A DNA stretch of 64,000 nucleotides from Acidocella sp. (GTDB lineage: Bacteria > Pseudomonadota > Alphaproteobacteria > Acetobacterales > Acetobacteraceae), in the NCBI RefSeq assembly GCF_027352905.1, contig NZ_DAIEIF010000013.1, positions 1 to 64,000 on the forward strand, written 5' to 3'. Position 1 is the first letter of the stretch, and every line of letters starts with the position of its first letter. Both the position numbers and the translations under genes were made by a program. Below the pieces are notes generated by a model that worked only from the letters and a program-made list of their open reading frames with translations, was not told where the DNA came from and ran no database searches. Below are positions 8,524-17,328 of this stretch, one piece after another.

Positions 8524-8553
8524 TTGACAGTCACAGATTTTCCCGCCCTATAT
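8524..8553 (+). promoter_or_regulatory. predicted sigma-70 promoter of the thiolase operon
   Basis: TTGACA (8524-8529) and CTATAT (8548-8553) are separated by 18 bases, a good match to a housekeeping promoter. It lies just after the carboxyltransferase stop, so the thiolase unit can be transcribed on its own. The inverted repeat at 8556-8569 falls where transcription would start. Confidence 0.5.
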
Positions 8554-8555
8554 GC

Positions 8556-8569
8556 CTAACAAACGTTCG
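8556..8569. promoter_or_regulatory. candidate repressor operator, CTAAC-AAAC-GTTCG
   Basis: Five-base arms around a four-base spacer, beginning two bases after the predicted -10 element, so a bound protein would block RNA polymerase. Both arms are identical to the site at 2248-2261 read on the opposite strand. No gene for the matching regulator is visible in the window. Confidence 0.5.
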
Positions 8570-8618
8570 AAATTGCCTTGGATAGAGCCGGGCGCCTGTA
8601 ATTTAAGGAGAGGATGCG

Positions 8619-9803
8619 ATGAGCGGAAAAGCCTATGTCGCCGGTGTCGGAATGGTGCCGTTCCAGAAGCCGGGAAAATCTGATAGTTACGATACCATGG
8701 CCACAGAGGCGGTGCGCGCCGCGCTGGCCGATGCCGGGATCGGCTATGAAAAGGTGCAGCAGGCCTATGCGGGGTATGTCTATGGCGATAGCACATGCGG
8801 CCAGCGGGCGCTTTACCATGTGGGGATGACCGGGATTCCCGTGGTTAATGTCAATAATAATTGCTCCACAGGCTCCACGGCGCTGTTTTTGGCCCGGCAG
8901 GCGGTGGAAAGCGGCGTGGTGGAATGCGCCCTGGCGCTCGGTTTCGAGCAGATGCAGCCAGGGGCCATCGGCTCGATGTTCAAGGACCGCATCAGCCCGT
9001 TCCAGTCTTTTGATGACGAGACGGATCATCTGGTCGGCCATGGCGAGATCCCGCTGGCGTTGCGTTATTTTGGCGGTGCGGGCAAGGCCCATATGGATGA
9101 ATTCGGCACGCCGCTGGAAACCTTCGCCAAGATCCGCGCCAAGGCCAGCCGCCACGCGGCGCGCAACCCCTTGGCGTTGTTCCGGCAGGAGGTGACGCCG
9201 GAGGAGGTTTTGCAATCCCAGGTGATCTGGCCGGGCGTGATGACCAAGCTCATGGCCTGCCCGCCGACTTGCGGCGCCGCCGCCGCCATCGTCTGCACCA
9301 AGGCCTTCGCGGAGCGGCACGGGCTGGATAGCTCGGTGCGCATCGCCGCTCAGGCGATGACGACCGACGGGCCCGAAACTTTCCAGGCGCATGACATGCG
9401 CGAGGTCGTGGGGTCCTCCATGGCGCGGCGGGCGGCGAACCAGGTCTATGAGGCCGCCGGTATCGGACCGGAAGATGTGGATGTGGTCGAGCTGCATGAT
9501 TGCTTCGCCCATAACGAACTTCTCACCTATGAGGCGCTCGGCCTTTGCGGCCGGGGCGAGGCGGCAAAATTTGTGGATGACGGTGACAATACCTATGGCG
9601 GCAAATACGTCACCAACCCTTCAGGCGGCCTGCTTTCCAAGGGGCATCCGCTTGGCGCCACCGGCCTCGCCCAATGCACCGAGCTGGTACAGCAATTGCG
9701 TGGGCAGTCCGGCCCGCGCCAGGTGGAGGGCGCGCGGCTGGCCTTGCAGCATAATCTGGGGCTGGGTGGCGCTTGCGTCGTGACGCTTTACGAAAAAGTC
9801 TGA
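8619..9803 (+). CDS. SCP2-type thiolase / acetyl-CoA acetyltransferase family protein
   Basis: This 394-residue protein belongs to the thiolase superfamily in the lipid-transfer (SCP-x) branch. The nucleophile is Cys82 in NNNCSTGSTA; the branch-typical HDCF motif (293-296) and GHPLGATG (342-349) supply the remaining catalytic residues, and the chain ends with the GLGGACVV segment. SCP-x thiolases cleave branched or sterol-derived 3-oxoacyl-CoAs, which fits a role in branched or cyclic acid breakdown. An AAGGAGAGG Shine-Dalgarno precedes the ATG. It heads the unit thiolase-SDR-ligase, with a promoter and an operator-like site directly upstream. No separate SCP2 sterol-carrier domain is attached. 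Confidence 0.9.
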   Translation: MSGKAYVAGVGMVPFQKPGKSDSYDTMATEAVRAALADAGIGYEKVQQAYAGYVYGDSTCGQRALYHVGMTGIPVVNVNNNCSTGSTALFLARQAVESGVVECALALGFEQMQPGAIGSMFKDRISPFQSFDDETDHLVGHGEIPLALRYFGGAGKAHMDEFGTPLETFAKIRAKASRHAARNPLALFRQEVTPEEVLQSQVIWPGVMTKLMACPPTCGAAAAIVCTKAFAERHGLDSSVRIAAQAMTTDGPETFQAHDMREVVGSSMARRAANQVYEAAGIGPEDVDVVELHDCFAHNELLTYEALGLCGRGEAAKFVDDGDNTYGGKYVTNPSGGLLSKGHPLGATGLAQCTELVQQLRGQSGPRQVEGARLALQHNLGLGGACVVTLYEKV

Positions 9804-9825
9804 AGTCCAAGAAGGATAACAACAT

Positions 9826-10656
9826 ATGGCAGGAAAGCTCCAGGACCGCGTGGCTCTGGTTTCAGGGTCCGGGCGCGGCATTGGCCGCGCCATCGCGCTC
9901 AAGCTGGCATCGGAAGGTGCGCGGGTGGTGGTGAACGATCTCGATGAAGCCCCCGCGAAAGAGACCGCGGAGGCGATCCGCGCCGCCGGAGGCAAAGCCG
10001 AGGTTTGCGCGGGCAGCGTGACCGAGGCCGGCTTCGCCGAGCGTTTCGTGCAGACCGGCATGGATGCCTTTGGCGGGCTGGACATCATCGTCAATAATGC
10101 CGGCTATACCTGGGACAGCGTGATTCAGAAAATGACCGATGAGCAATGGTACGCCATCATTGACGTCCATCTCACCGCGCCCTTCAGAATTTTGCGGGCC
10201 GCCCAGCCGATCATCAGCGCTCTCGCCAAGGAGGAAGCGGCGGATGGGCGTGAGGTGTTCCGCAAGGTGGTGAATATTTCTTCGATCGCTGGAACGGGCG
10301 GCAATGCCGGCCAGATCAATTATTCGGCTGGCAAGGCCGGTATTCTCGGCGTGACCCGCACCATGGCCAAGGAGTGGGGGCGCTATAAGGTCAATGTCAA
10401 TGCGGTAGCCTTCGGCCCGATCCGCACCCGCCTGACCGAGGGCAGTGCCAAGGGCAACAGCACCATCAAGATCGAGGATCGCGAGATCAAGGTGGGCGTG
10501 AGTCCGGCTTTGCTGACTCAAATGGAACAGATGATCCCGCTCGGCCGGGTGGGCACGCCTGAGGAAGCGGCGGGGGCGGTTTACCTTTTCTGCGCGCCGG
10601 AATCCAACTTCATCTCCGGACAATATGTCATTTGCGGCGGTGGCTTCAATATGTGA
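9826..10656 (+). CDS. SDR family oxidoreductase (3-hydroxyacyl-CoA dehydrogenase-like)
   Basis: This 276-residue classical short-chain dehydrogenase has GSGRGIG (14-20) for NAD(P) binding, NNAGY (90-94), the catalytic Ser at 152/153, and Tyr166-x3-Lys170 in NYSAGK. Unlike the SDR at 1305, the active site is complete. A region between 205 and 240 (ending in LLTQMEQMIPLGR) is longer than in FabG. It sits 22 bases after the thiolase and before the acyl-CoA ligase, so it most likely oxidises the 3-hydroxyacyl-CoA made by a crotonase to the thiolase substrate. A FabG-like biosynthetic role is possible but less likely here. Confidence 0.87.
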   Translation: MAGKLQDRVALVSGSGRGIGRAIALKLASEGARVVVNDLDEAPAKETAEAIRAAGGKAEVCAGSVTEAGFAERFVQTGMDAFGGLDIIVNNAGYTWDSVIQKMTDEQWYAIIDVHLTAPFRILRAAQPIISALAKEEAADGREVFRKVVNISSIAGTGGNAGQINYSAGKAGILGVTRTMAKEWGRYKVNVNAVAFGPIRTRLTEGSAKGNSTIKIEDREIKVGVSPALLTQMEQMIPLGRVGTPEEAAGAVYLFCAPESNFISGQYVICGGGFNM

Positions 10657-10701
10657 TCGTTCAGAGAACGTAACTGAGCGGTTAATGACAGAGGAAGGCG
10701 T

Positions 10702-12342
10702 ATGATCCAGATTCAGTTGAACCCGGCGCTGGCCGAGCAACATCGGCGCGGCGGTTTTTGGCATGATAAGACTTTGCTGGATTATCTGGATGCGCTTCCG
10801 CCGGAACGGCTGGATTCGGTGGCTGTCACCGACATCAACAGCATGACCGGCCAAGCCACCACTTTATCTTATCGCCAGCTCATGCGCTTATCCAAGCGCA
10901 TCGCCCTCGGCTTGATCGAGCTGGGGGTGGAGCGAGGGGAGGTGGTTTCCTACCAATTGCCGAATTGGTGGGAGTTCATCGCCTTGCATTTGGCCTGTCT
11001 GCATATCGGCGCCGTCACCAACCCGGTCATGCCTATTTTCCGCCAGCGTGAGCTTGGTTTCATGTTCAACCTTGCCGAAAGCCGGGTGGTGGTGGTGCCG
11101 CAATATTTCCGCGGTTTCGACCATCTGGAGATGATGCGCGAAATTCAACCCAATCTGCCCCGGCTTACGAGAGTCTTCGCGATCGGCGGTGAAGGAGACG
11201 CCTCCTTCGAAAAATTCTTCCTGGACCAGCGGCGGGAGGATGATCCGGCCGCCGAGGCGTTGTTGCGCGAACGGCGGATGAAGCCGGACGAGGTGATGGA
11301 ATTGCTTTATACCTCCGGCACCACCGGCGAGCCGAAGGGGGTGCTCCATACATCCAACACCCATTTCGCCAATCTCATCGAGATTATCCGCCGCTTTGGA
11401 CTGAGCGGGAACGACATTTGCTATATGCCCTCGCCGATGGCGCATCAGACCGGCTTTCTTGCCGGCATGGAGATGGCGATCACTCTCGGCACTAAGCTGG
11501 TCCTCCAGGACATCTGGGACGCCGAGGTGGGGCTGGGCCGCATTCAGGACGAAAACGTGACCTTCATGATGGGGGCCACGCCTTTCATCGCGGATCTCGC
11601 CGATCATCCCAATCTGGCGCAATACGATATCGCCTCGCTGCGGATCTTCCTTTCGGCGGGGGCGCCCATTCCCCGTGCCCTGGTGGAGCGCGCCACGGAG
11701 CGGCTGGGAGCGCGCATCGTCTCGGCCTGGGGCATGACGGAGAATCTTCTCGTCACCTCGACGAAGCTGGATGACCCGCCGGAGAAAGTCTTCGGCACCG
11801 ACGGCGTGCCCGTTCCGGGCATGAAAATCCGCGTGGTCGGGGCGGAGGGGCAGGTGCTGGGTCCGGATCAGGAGGGCGTTTTGCAATCCCAGGGGCCGAG
11901 CCATTTCGTTGGCTATCATTCCCGGCCGGAATTATATGACATGACGGAGGATGGCTGGTTCAATACGGGCGATCTGGCCTGGATCGACACTGATGGCTAT
12001 GTCCGGATAACCGGGCGGGCGAAGGACATCATCATTCGCGGCGGTGAGAACGTGCCAGTGGTCGAGATCGAGGAAGTGCTCTACCGCCATCCCTTCATCC
12101 AGGCGGCAGCGGTGGTCGGCAAGCCGGACCCGCGCCTGGGCGAGCGTGGCGTGGCCTATGTGGTCCTCCATGCCGGGCGCAACTTGACGATGGAAGATCT
12201 GCGGGCCCATCTGGAACAGTTCAAGATGGCCAAGCAGTATTGGCCGGAGGAGTTGATCGTGATGGATGAGTTACCGCGTACACCGAGCGGTAAGATTCAA
12301 AAATTCCGGTTGAGGCAGATGGCGGTGGAGGCGGCAGCCTGA
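10702..12342 (+). CDS. AMP-dependent acyl-CoA synthetase, cyclohexanecarboxylate-CoA ligase-like
   Basis: This 546-residue ANL ligase has the complete set of family motifs: YTSGTTGEPKGVLHT (phosphate loop), GWFNTGDLAW and GRAKDIIIRGGENV (hinge region), and PRTPSGKIQKF with the adenylation lysine Lys531. The N-terminus (QLPNWWEFIALHLACL, VMPIFRQRELGFM) is of the AliA/cyclohexanecarboxylate-CoA ligase type. It makes an acyl-CoA from a free acid, ATP and CoA. It is the third gene of the thiolase operon and a paralogue of the truncated ligase at 1-399, so the island can activate two acids, or one acid at two stages. The substrate is not established. Confidence 0.9.
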   Translation: MIQIQLNPALAEQHRRGGFWHDKTLLDYLDALPPERLDSVAVTDINSMTGQATTLSYRQLMRLSKRIALGLIELGVERGEVVSYQLPNWWEFIALHLACLHIGAVTNPVMPIFRQRELGFMFNLAESRVVVVPQYFRGFDHLEMMREIQPNLPRLTRVFAIGGEGDASFEKFFLDQRREDDPAAEALLRERRMKPDEVMELLYTSGTTGEPKGVLHTSNTHFANLIEIIRRFGLSGNDICYMPSPMAHQTGFLAGMEMAITLGTKLVLQDIWDAEVGLGRIQDENVTFMMGATPFIADLADHPNLAQYDIASLRIFLSAGAPIPRALVERATERLGARIVSAWGMTENLLVTSTKLDDPPEKVFGTDGVPVPGMKIRVVGAEGQVLGPDQEGVLQSQGPSHFVGYHSRPELYDMTEDGWFNTGDLAWIDTDGYVRITGRAKDIIIRGGENVPVVEIEEVLYRHPFIQAAAVVGKPDPRLGERGVAYVVLHAGRNLTMEDLRAHLEQFKMAKQYWPEELIVMDELPRTPSGKIQKFRLRQMAVEAAA

Positions 12343-12438
12343 AATCGCCCGCCGGGCAAGACGGAAAAACTCCTATCAGGTCTTACCTTTATTAAGGGAA
12401 ATAATGTATAGCCCGTTAGGGAAAGACCGGGATGATCA

Positions 12439-13083
12439 ATGCTGCATGAGGATCTCTGGCGGGCCATCGATACGTTAGCGGCGGAGCGGGGACTCTCCCC
12501 TTCCGCTCTGGCGCGCCAAGCCGGGCTTGATCCCACCAGTTTCAATCCTTCCAAACGGCGGGGGGCGGATGGCAAGCCGCGTTGGCCTTCGACCGAAAGC
12601 ATCTCCAAAATTCTGTTCGCCACCGGCGCCAGGCTGGATGATTTCTCGGCCCTGGTGCGCGGCGCGCGGGCAATACCGGAGGCCAAGGCGAAGGGCCGCA
12701 ACCGTTTGCCGCTCATCGGGCTCGCCCAGGCGGGAAATGAAGGGTTTTTCGACGATGGCGGCTATCCCGCCGGCGCGGGATGGGACGAGGTGGAATTGCC
12801 CAGCGTGGCGGATGCCAATGCCTACGCCCTAAGCATCAATGGCGATTCCATGCTGCCGGTCTACCGGCCGGGTGATACGATCCTTGTTTCTCCCGCCGCG
12901 CCCGTCCGTCAGGGCGACAGGGTGGTGGCCCGGGTGAAAAGCGGCGCGGTCATGGCGAAGCTGCTCCTCCGCCGTACCGCGAGCCGCGCCGAACTCGCCA
13001 GCCTCAATCCGGAATATCCTGATCTCTCCTTTCCCGCCGCCGAGATCATGTGGATGCACAGGATCGTCTGGGCCAGCCAATAG
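12439..13083 (+). CDS. helix-turn-helix repressor with S24 (LexA-like) peptidase domain
   Basis: This 214-residue protein has an N-terminal helix-turn-helix (about 18-40, LSPSALARQAGLDPTSF) and a C-terminal S24 domain. A Ser-Lys dyad is visible: Ser137 in NGDSMLP and Lys174 in VMAKLLL, 37 residues apart, the same spacing as in E. coli LexA. Ala98-Gly99 (LAQAGNEG) is a candidate self-cleavage site. It therefore could be a stress-released repressor. It is not LexA itself: the N-terminal domain is different. The gene stands alone between the ligase and the convergent dehydrogenase; the AT-rich region 12375-12430 ahead of it is the likely promoter and possibly its own operator. Confidence 0.82.
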   Translation: MLHEDLWRAIDTLAAERGLSPSALARQAGLDPTSFNPSKRRGADGKPRWPSTESISKILFATGARLDDFSALVRGARAIPEAKAKGRNRLPLIGLAQAGNEGFFDDGGYPAGAGWDEVELPSVADANAYALSINGDSMLPVYRPGDTILVSPAAPVRQGDRVVARVKSGAVMAKLLLRRTASRAELASLNPEYPDLSFPAAEIMWMHRIVWASQ

Positions 13084-13209
13084 GTAGGCGGAAGCCACGG
13101 CGGCAAGCCGCAGCCGCCCCCAAACCATCCGCGCGAGTGAAGGTCCTGTTCGGCCTCCACCGCCCCACCTGATAACGCCCGCCACCGGTGTAGCCGGCGG
13201 CGGCCCGGT

Positions 13210-14397
13210 TCAGTACGATTTGGGCAGGCCCAACACGTGTTCGCCAATATAGTTGAGCAGCATCTCGTTATTGATCGGCGCGATTTTGAGCAGGCGCAGC
13301 ATGGGCCAGAGCGTGACGACGTCGTAATCCCGGTCGAAGCCATAGCCGCCATGGGTCTGCAACGCCGCCTCCACCGCCGCCACGGCGGCCTCGGAGCCGA
13401 GCAGCTTGGCCATGTTGGCATGGGCGCCGGCATCCTCCCCGGCATCGAAGCGTTCGGCGGCGGTGTAGGTCATCAGCCGGGCGGCCTCGATCTGGGCCTT
13501 GGCCATGGCCATGCGGTGCTGCAAGGCTTGGTAGGAGCCAATGGGCTTGCCGAAGGGTTTGCGCTCCTTGGAATAGGCCACCGCCTTGGCGAGAGCATAA
13601 TCCCCCATGCCCAGCGCGGCCCCGGCGGCGAGCAGGCGCTCGGAGTTCAGCCCCTCGAACATCAGCTTGGCGCCTTTGCCCGCCTCGCCGATCAGAGCAT
13701 CGGCGGGGAGTTCGACATCGTCGAAGAACACCATATATTGCCGCTCGGCGGTTTCCACCTGGATGTTGAGTTGCTGGAGCTTGATGCCGGGTGTGTTCAT
13801 GTCGAGCACGAAAAGGGACATGCCCTCGGTGCGGTTCTTGACTTCCGAGGCGCGGGTTGTGCGTGCGACGACGAGCATGAAATCGGCGTCCCGCGCACCG
13901 GAGATGAAGACCTTCTGGCCTTTGAGCGTCCAGCCACCCTTGCCATTCGGCGTGGCCAGCGTGTTCATCGCGAAACTATTGGTGCCGGCATTGGGTTCGG
14001 TGATGGCAAAGCACATCTTCTTTTCGCCAGTGCAGGTCGGGGTGACGTATTTTCTAATCTGCTCGGGCGTGCCGTTGCGCACGATGGGCACGCGGCCCAA
14101 CCCGGTAACGACGAGAAATAGCGTCGGCACACCCGCCAAAGCCAGAGCCTCGTTGAGCACGGTGATCTCCAGCACGCCGCCGCCCGAGCCGCCATATTCC
14201 TCGGGAATGGAGAGGCCGAGCAGGCCGAATTCGCCCAGCTTGGCCCAAAGCTCATCAGGAAAACGGTCTTCCTTGATGCATTCCAGAATGTAGGCGCGGC
14301 CATATTGGGCGGTGACGCCGCGCGTGGCCTCCTGAATATCGCGGATGCGCGATTGTAGCGAATCCATCGAGGTGCGATTTTGGGTTTGGACGTCCAT
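13210..14397 (-). CDS. acyl-CoA dehydrogenase family protein
   Basis: This 395-residue flavoprotein introduces a 2,3 double bond into an acyl-CoA. It has CFAITEPNAGTNS and GQKVFISGARDAD (FAD/substrate contacts), RKPFGKPIGSYQALQHRMA and the C-terminal HGGYGFDRDYDV. The usual IYEG catalytic glutamate is replaced by IAPINNEM, but Glu253 in GLNSERLLAAG sits where isovaleryl-CoA and long-chain dehydrogenases carry their catalytic base, so the enzyme should be active. The start was placed at ATG 14397, which follows AAGGAGA; an upstream in-frame extension lacks such a site and overlaps the thioesterase gene. It is the last gene of the leftward dehydrogenase/MoxR operon. Confidence 0.9.
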   Translation of the reverse strand: MDVQTQNRTSMDSLQSRIRDIQEATRGVTAQYGRAYILECIKEDRFPDELWAKLGEFGLLGLSIPEEYGGSGGGVLEITVLNEALALAGVPTLFLVVTGLGRVPIVRNGTPEQIRKYVTPTCTGEKKMCFAITEPNAGTNSFAMNTLATPNGKGGWTLKGQKVFISGARDADFMLVVARTTRASEVKNRTEGMSLFVLDMNTPGIKLQQLNIQVETAERQYMVFFDDVELPADALIGEAGKGAKLMFEGLNSERLLAAGAALGMGDYALAKAVAYSKERKPFGKPIGSYQALQHRMAMAKAQIEAARLMTYTAAERFDAGEDAGAHANMAKLLGSEAAVAAVEAALQTHGGYGFDRDYDVVTLWPMLRLLKIAPINNEMLLNYIGEHVLGLPKSY

Positions 14398-14422
14398 GAG
14401 GGTCTCCTTGGGTTCCGGGGGG

Positions 14423-14917
14423 TTATTTTTGGTTCCGTGGCCAGAAAATGCGCCATATTCCCTTGGCCGTGGCGCAGATTTTGCCGCTGGAATCACGAAA
14501 GTCGCCTTCGGCGAAGGCCACGGTTTTGCTGGCGCGCACAACGCGGCCATGAGCCTCGAAATGCGAGCCCATGGCGGCGTTGAGAAAGGTGATGTCGAGA
14601 TTGATGGTAAACTGGCGCAGATCCGAGGGGTTGATCTCCTGCGCTTCCGGTAAGGCCATCAGAGATGACATGATGGCCCAGCCCAGCGCACCGTCGAACA
14701 TATAGGAAATGACACCGCCATTGAGCACGCTGCTGTTGAGTTCGTTGTCCGTGCCGCCGCCGCCCAGCTGATCCGGCCGTATTTGCGGCAGGCGCACGAC
14801 AGCGCGGCCGATTCCGGTTTCTTCCACCTCCAGCCCCTGCGCCTTGAGAAACGGGCTCTCGTTCCATTTTTGCTTCCAGGCGGCGATGCGGTCTTGCGGG
14901 GTGGTGGCACTGTCCAA
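14423..14917 (-). CDS. PaaI-family hotdog thioesterase
   Basis: This 164-residue protein has a single hotdog domain of the PaaI type, which hydrolyses acyl-CoA thioesters. The signature region reads LNGGVISYMFDGALGWA: the Asp and small residues are conserved, but the usual His of HGG is Asn, a variant that may change rate or substrate. The chain continues with the typical beta-strand segments (FTINLDITFLNAAMG, GRVVRASKTVAFAEGDFRD). It lies 31 bases after the VWA gene and 25 bases before the acyl-CoA dehydrogenase, on the same strand. A likely role is release of dead-end CoA esters or of a free acid end product. Confidence 0.85.
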   Translation of the reverse strand: MDSATTPQDRIAAWKQKWNESPFLKAQGLEVEETGIGRAVVRLPQIRPDQLGGGGTDNELNSSVLNGGVISYMFDGALGWAIMSSLMALPEAQEINPSDLRQFTINLDITFLNAAMGSHFEAHGRVVRASKTVAFAEGDFRDSSGKICATAKGIWRIFWPRNQK

Positions 14918-14948
14918 AGAAAGGTCTCCTTTATTTGTAAGATCAAGC

Positions 14949-16376
14949 TCAGGCGCTGGCCGCGTGCGTGCGCAGCAGCGCGTCGAGCGTGCTTTCCAGA
15001 TGTTTAAGGGAGTTGCACTCCCTGGCTATATGGCAATAGGGCGCATAGCGTTTCATCTCGGAATCACCGAGACCCCAGAATGAGACCGGTTCCGGATTGA
15101 GCCAGATGACGCGGCGCGCGCGGTCATGGAGCATGCGCATTACCTCGCTATGCGCCTCACCGCGATTGTTGCGCGCGTCGCCTAGGAACAAAATCGTGGT
15201 GCGGCGGTCGATCTGGTCGAGCAATTGTTCTTCGATATCGAGCAATGTCTGCCCGTAATCGCTGCCGGAGCCGCCCACGGCGTGGATGACCTTGTCCACC
15301 GCCTGCTCCACCGGCAGATGTTCGAATGTCTCGCTGATATCCACGAGATGATTGATAAAAGCGTAGCTGCGCACGCCGCTCATCTGCTCATCGAGGCTGT
15401 AGAGAAACAGCAGTAGGAAGCGCGCATATTGACGCACTGAGCCGCTGACGTCGCAAATGGCGATCACACGGGGCCGGTCCACCACCTTGGTGCGCCAAAA
15501 GGTCTCGAACAGGATACCGCCATAGGCGGCGTTGCGGCGCAGGGTTTTGCGGAAATCGAGCTGGCCGCGCACTCTCTGCTTTTTGCGCTGGGCATGCCGC
15601 TCGGCCAGGCGCTTGGCCATTTTGCGGACGATGACATGCATGCGTTCGAAATCGCGGTTCTCGATATTGGAGAGTTTTTGCGTCTGCAAGAACTCGTCAT
15701 GCAACTGGCGCGTGGGAGCGGTACCATAAAGGGCCAGTTTGCGCTCGACGAAATTTCGCACCTCATTGAACAGGCGCTTGCGCGCGAGTTCCAGGGCCTC
15801 GGCGCGCACGGATATGCCGGCGCGCTTGGCCTCGGCGATGTCCCGGTCGAGCGATTCCAGCCCCATCGCCTGTTGGATTTTCTGCGTATAAAATCCTTTT
15901 TGCGTGAAGAACCAGATATCGGTGAGGCCAACCTCGCGCGCCGCTTCCTGCATGCGTTTGGCGAGCGCCGCGGAATCGCCGGAAAGGAGTAATTGAGAGA
16001 GCGCCTGCCCGCCCCGCCCGCGGCAGCCGCCGGCGCCGCCCGAGCCCATCTGGGAAGCTTCATTTTTGGAGGAGTCGGGGTTGGCGGGCTGCCCGGCATC
16101 GGGGCTGGCGGTTTCGCCCGCTTTCGCCGGGGATGATGGCTGAGCGCCGGGCTGCTGGAACGCATCGAAGCGGAAAAATCGGTCGAAAGCCTCGTCAAAT
16201 ACCGCCCGGTCGGCGCTGGTTTTGGCGAGGGTGGTGCCCAGCGCGTGTTTCAGCGTGGCGCGGTCGCCCCAGCCGACGAGTTCCACCGCGCGCGCGGCGT
16301 CGACCTGGGCGTTCAGATGCAGTTCGAGATCGCTGCCGCGCAGCGCCTTGAAAAAATCCTCAAGCGTGGCTTGCAT
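14949..16376 (-). CDS. VWA domain-containing protein, CoxE-like
   Basis: This 475-residue protein has a poorly conserved N-terminal half with an Ala/Pro-rich linker (about 95-120) and a C-terminal von Willebrand A domain (about 290-465). The metal-binding MIDAS motif is DVSGSV, with further support from NHLVDISETFEH and FLGDARNNRGEAHSEV. Proteins of this kind work with MoxR-type AAA ATPases as chaperones or activators of enzyme complexes, for example CoxE with CoxD in carbon monoxide dehydrogenase maturation. The partner ATPase gene overlaps its start by 17 bases. No molybdenum hydroxylase genes are nearby; the neighbours are acyl-CoA dehydrogenases and a thioesterase. Confidence 0.87.
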   Translation of the reverse strand: MQATLEDFFKALRGSDLELHLNAQVDAARAVELVGWGDRATLKHALGTTLAKTSADRAVFDEAFDRFFRFDAFQQPGAQPSSPAKAGETASPDAGQPANPDSSKNEASQMGSGGAGGCRGRGGQALSQLLLSGDSAALAKRMQEAAREVGLTDIWFFTQKGFYTQKIQQAMGLESLDRDIAEAKRAGISVRAEALELARKRLFNEVRNFVERKLALYGTAPTRQLHDEFLQTQKLSNIENRDFERMHVIVRKMAKRLAERHAQRKKQRVRGQLDFRKTLRRNAAYGGILFETFWRTKVVDRPRVIAICDVSGSVRQYARFLLLFLYSLDEQMSGVRSYAFINHLVDISETFEHLPVEQAVDKVIHAVGGSGSDYGQTLLDIEEQLLDQIDRRTTILFLGDARNNRGEAHSEVMRMLHDRARRVIWLNPEPVSFWGLGDSEMKRYAPYCHIARECNSLKHLESTLDALLRTHAASA

Positions 16377-17328
16377 AGGTTAAATCCGCTTCCTTGCGGG
16401 CGGCTTGCAGCAATTCCCGCATCTGCTCATTGGCCGTGGCGATATCCTGCTCGAATTTGAGAAACACGTTGAGCGTATCGCGCACCAGATCCAAGCTGAG
16501 ATGCTCGGCGTTGAGCAGCAGCAGGGTCTTGGCCCAGTCTATGGTTTCGCTGACCGAAGGCAGTTTCTTGAGATCCAGCTGGCGCACCGCCTGGATGAAG
16601 GCCACGAGCTCCCGGTTGAGCGTTGCGGACAGGCCGGGCACGCGCCGCTCGAGAATGCGCCGCTCCAAAGCGGGCTCGGGAAAGGAAATATGCAGATGCA
16701 GGCAACGGCGCTTGAGCGCGTCGCTCATCTCTCTGGTATTGTTGCTGGTCAGAAACACGATGGGCTTGACCTGGGCCTTGATGGTGCCGAGTTCCGGCAC
16801 CGAGACCTGGAAATCGGAAAGGACCTCCAGCAGAAAAGCCTCGAATTCCGGATCGGATTTATCGACCTCGTCGATCAGCAGCACGCAGCCATTTTCCTGG
16901 TGCAGCGCCTGATAAAGCGGGCGCGGTTCCAGAAAATGCTGGCTGAAAAACAGATCGTCATGGGCGTGCAGCCGCTCCATGGAGTCAGCCAGACCGGCGG
17001 CGCCTTGCATCATCTCGCCGAGCTTGTCCTTCAGCAGCTGGGTATAGAGCAATTGCTTGCCGTATTTCCATTCATACAACGCCTTCGATTCATCCAGCCC
17101 CTCATAGCACTGCATGCGGATCAACGGCACGCCGAGAAGCTCGGCCATGCTCTTGGCAAGTTCGGTCTTGCCCACGCCGGCAGGGCCTTCGATGAGGATC
17201 GGTTTCTCGAGATGAAAGCCGAGATAGACCGAGGTGGCGATGGCGGGACTGGCGATGTAATCGACGGAGGCGAAGCCGCGGGCAACGCTGTCGATGGAGG
17301 CGAATTGATCGGAATGGTCTGTTTTCAT
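16360..17328 (-). CDS. MoxR-family AAA+ ATPase (CoxD-like)
   Basis: This 322-residue AAA+ ATPase has Walker A GPAGVGKT (48-55), Walker B LLIDEVDKSD and sensor-1 FLTSNNTREMSDALKRR. The layout and length match the MoxR/CoxD group, which acts with VWA proteins in metallo-enzyme maturation or enzyme remodelling. Its ATG overlaps the stop of the upstream acyl-CoA dehydrogenase-like gene (ATGA), and its end overlaps the VWA gene, so dehydrogenase, ATPase and VWA protein are made in a coupled way. A chaperone or activase role on a dehydrogenase is an inference from this arrangement only. Confidence 0.9.
   Translation of the reverse strand: MKTDHSDQFASIDSVARGFASVDYIASPAIATSVYLGFHLEKPILIEGPAGVGKTELAKSMAELLGVPLIRMQCYEGLDESKALYEWKYGKQLLYTQLLKDKLGEMMQGAAGLADSMERLHAHDDLFFSQHFLEPRPLYQALHQENGCVLLIDEVDKSDPEFEAFLLEVLSDFQVSVPELGTIKAQVKPIVFLTSNNTREMSDALKRRCLHLHISFPEPALERRILERRVPGLSATLNRELVAFIQAVRQLDLKKLPSVSETIDWAKTLLLLNAEHLSLDLVRDTLNVFLKFEQDIATANEQMRELLQAARKEADLTYASHA

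Noticed and set aside
13084-13209. GC-rich partial inverted repeats between the S24 gene and the convergent dehydrogenase as a terminator
   Set aside because: The arms are bulged and no T-run follows on either strand.
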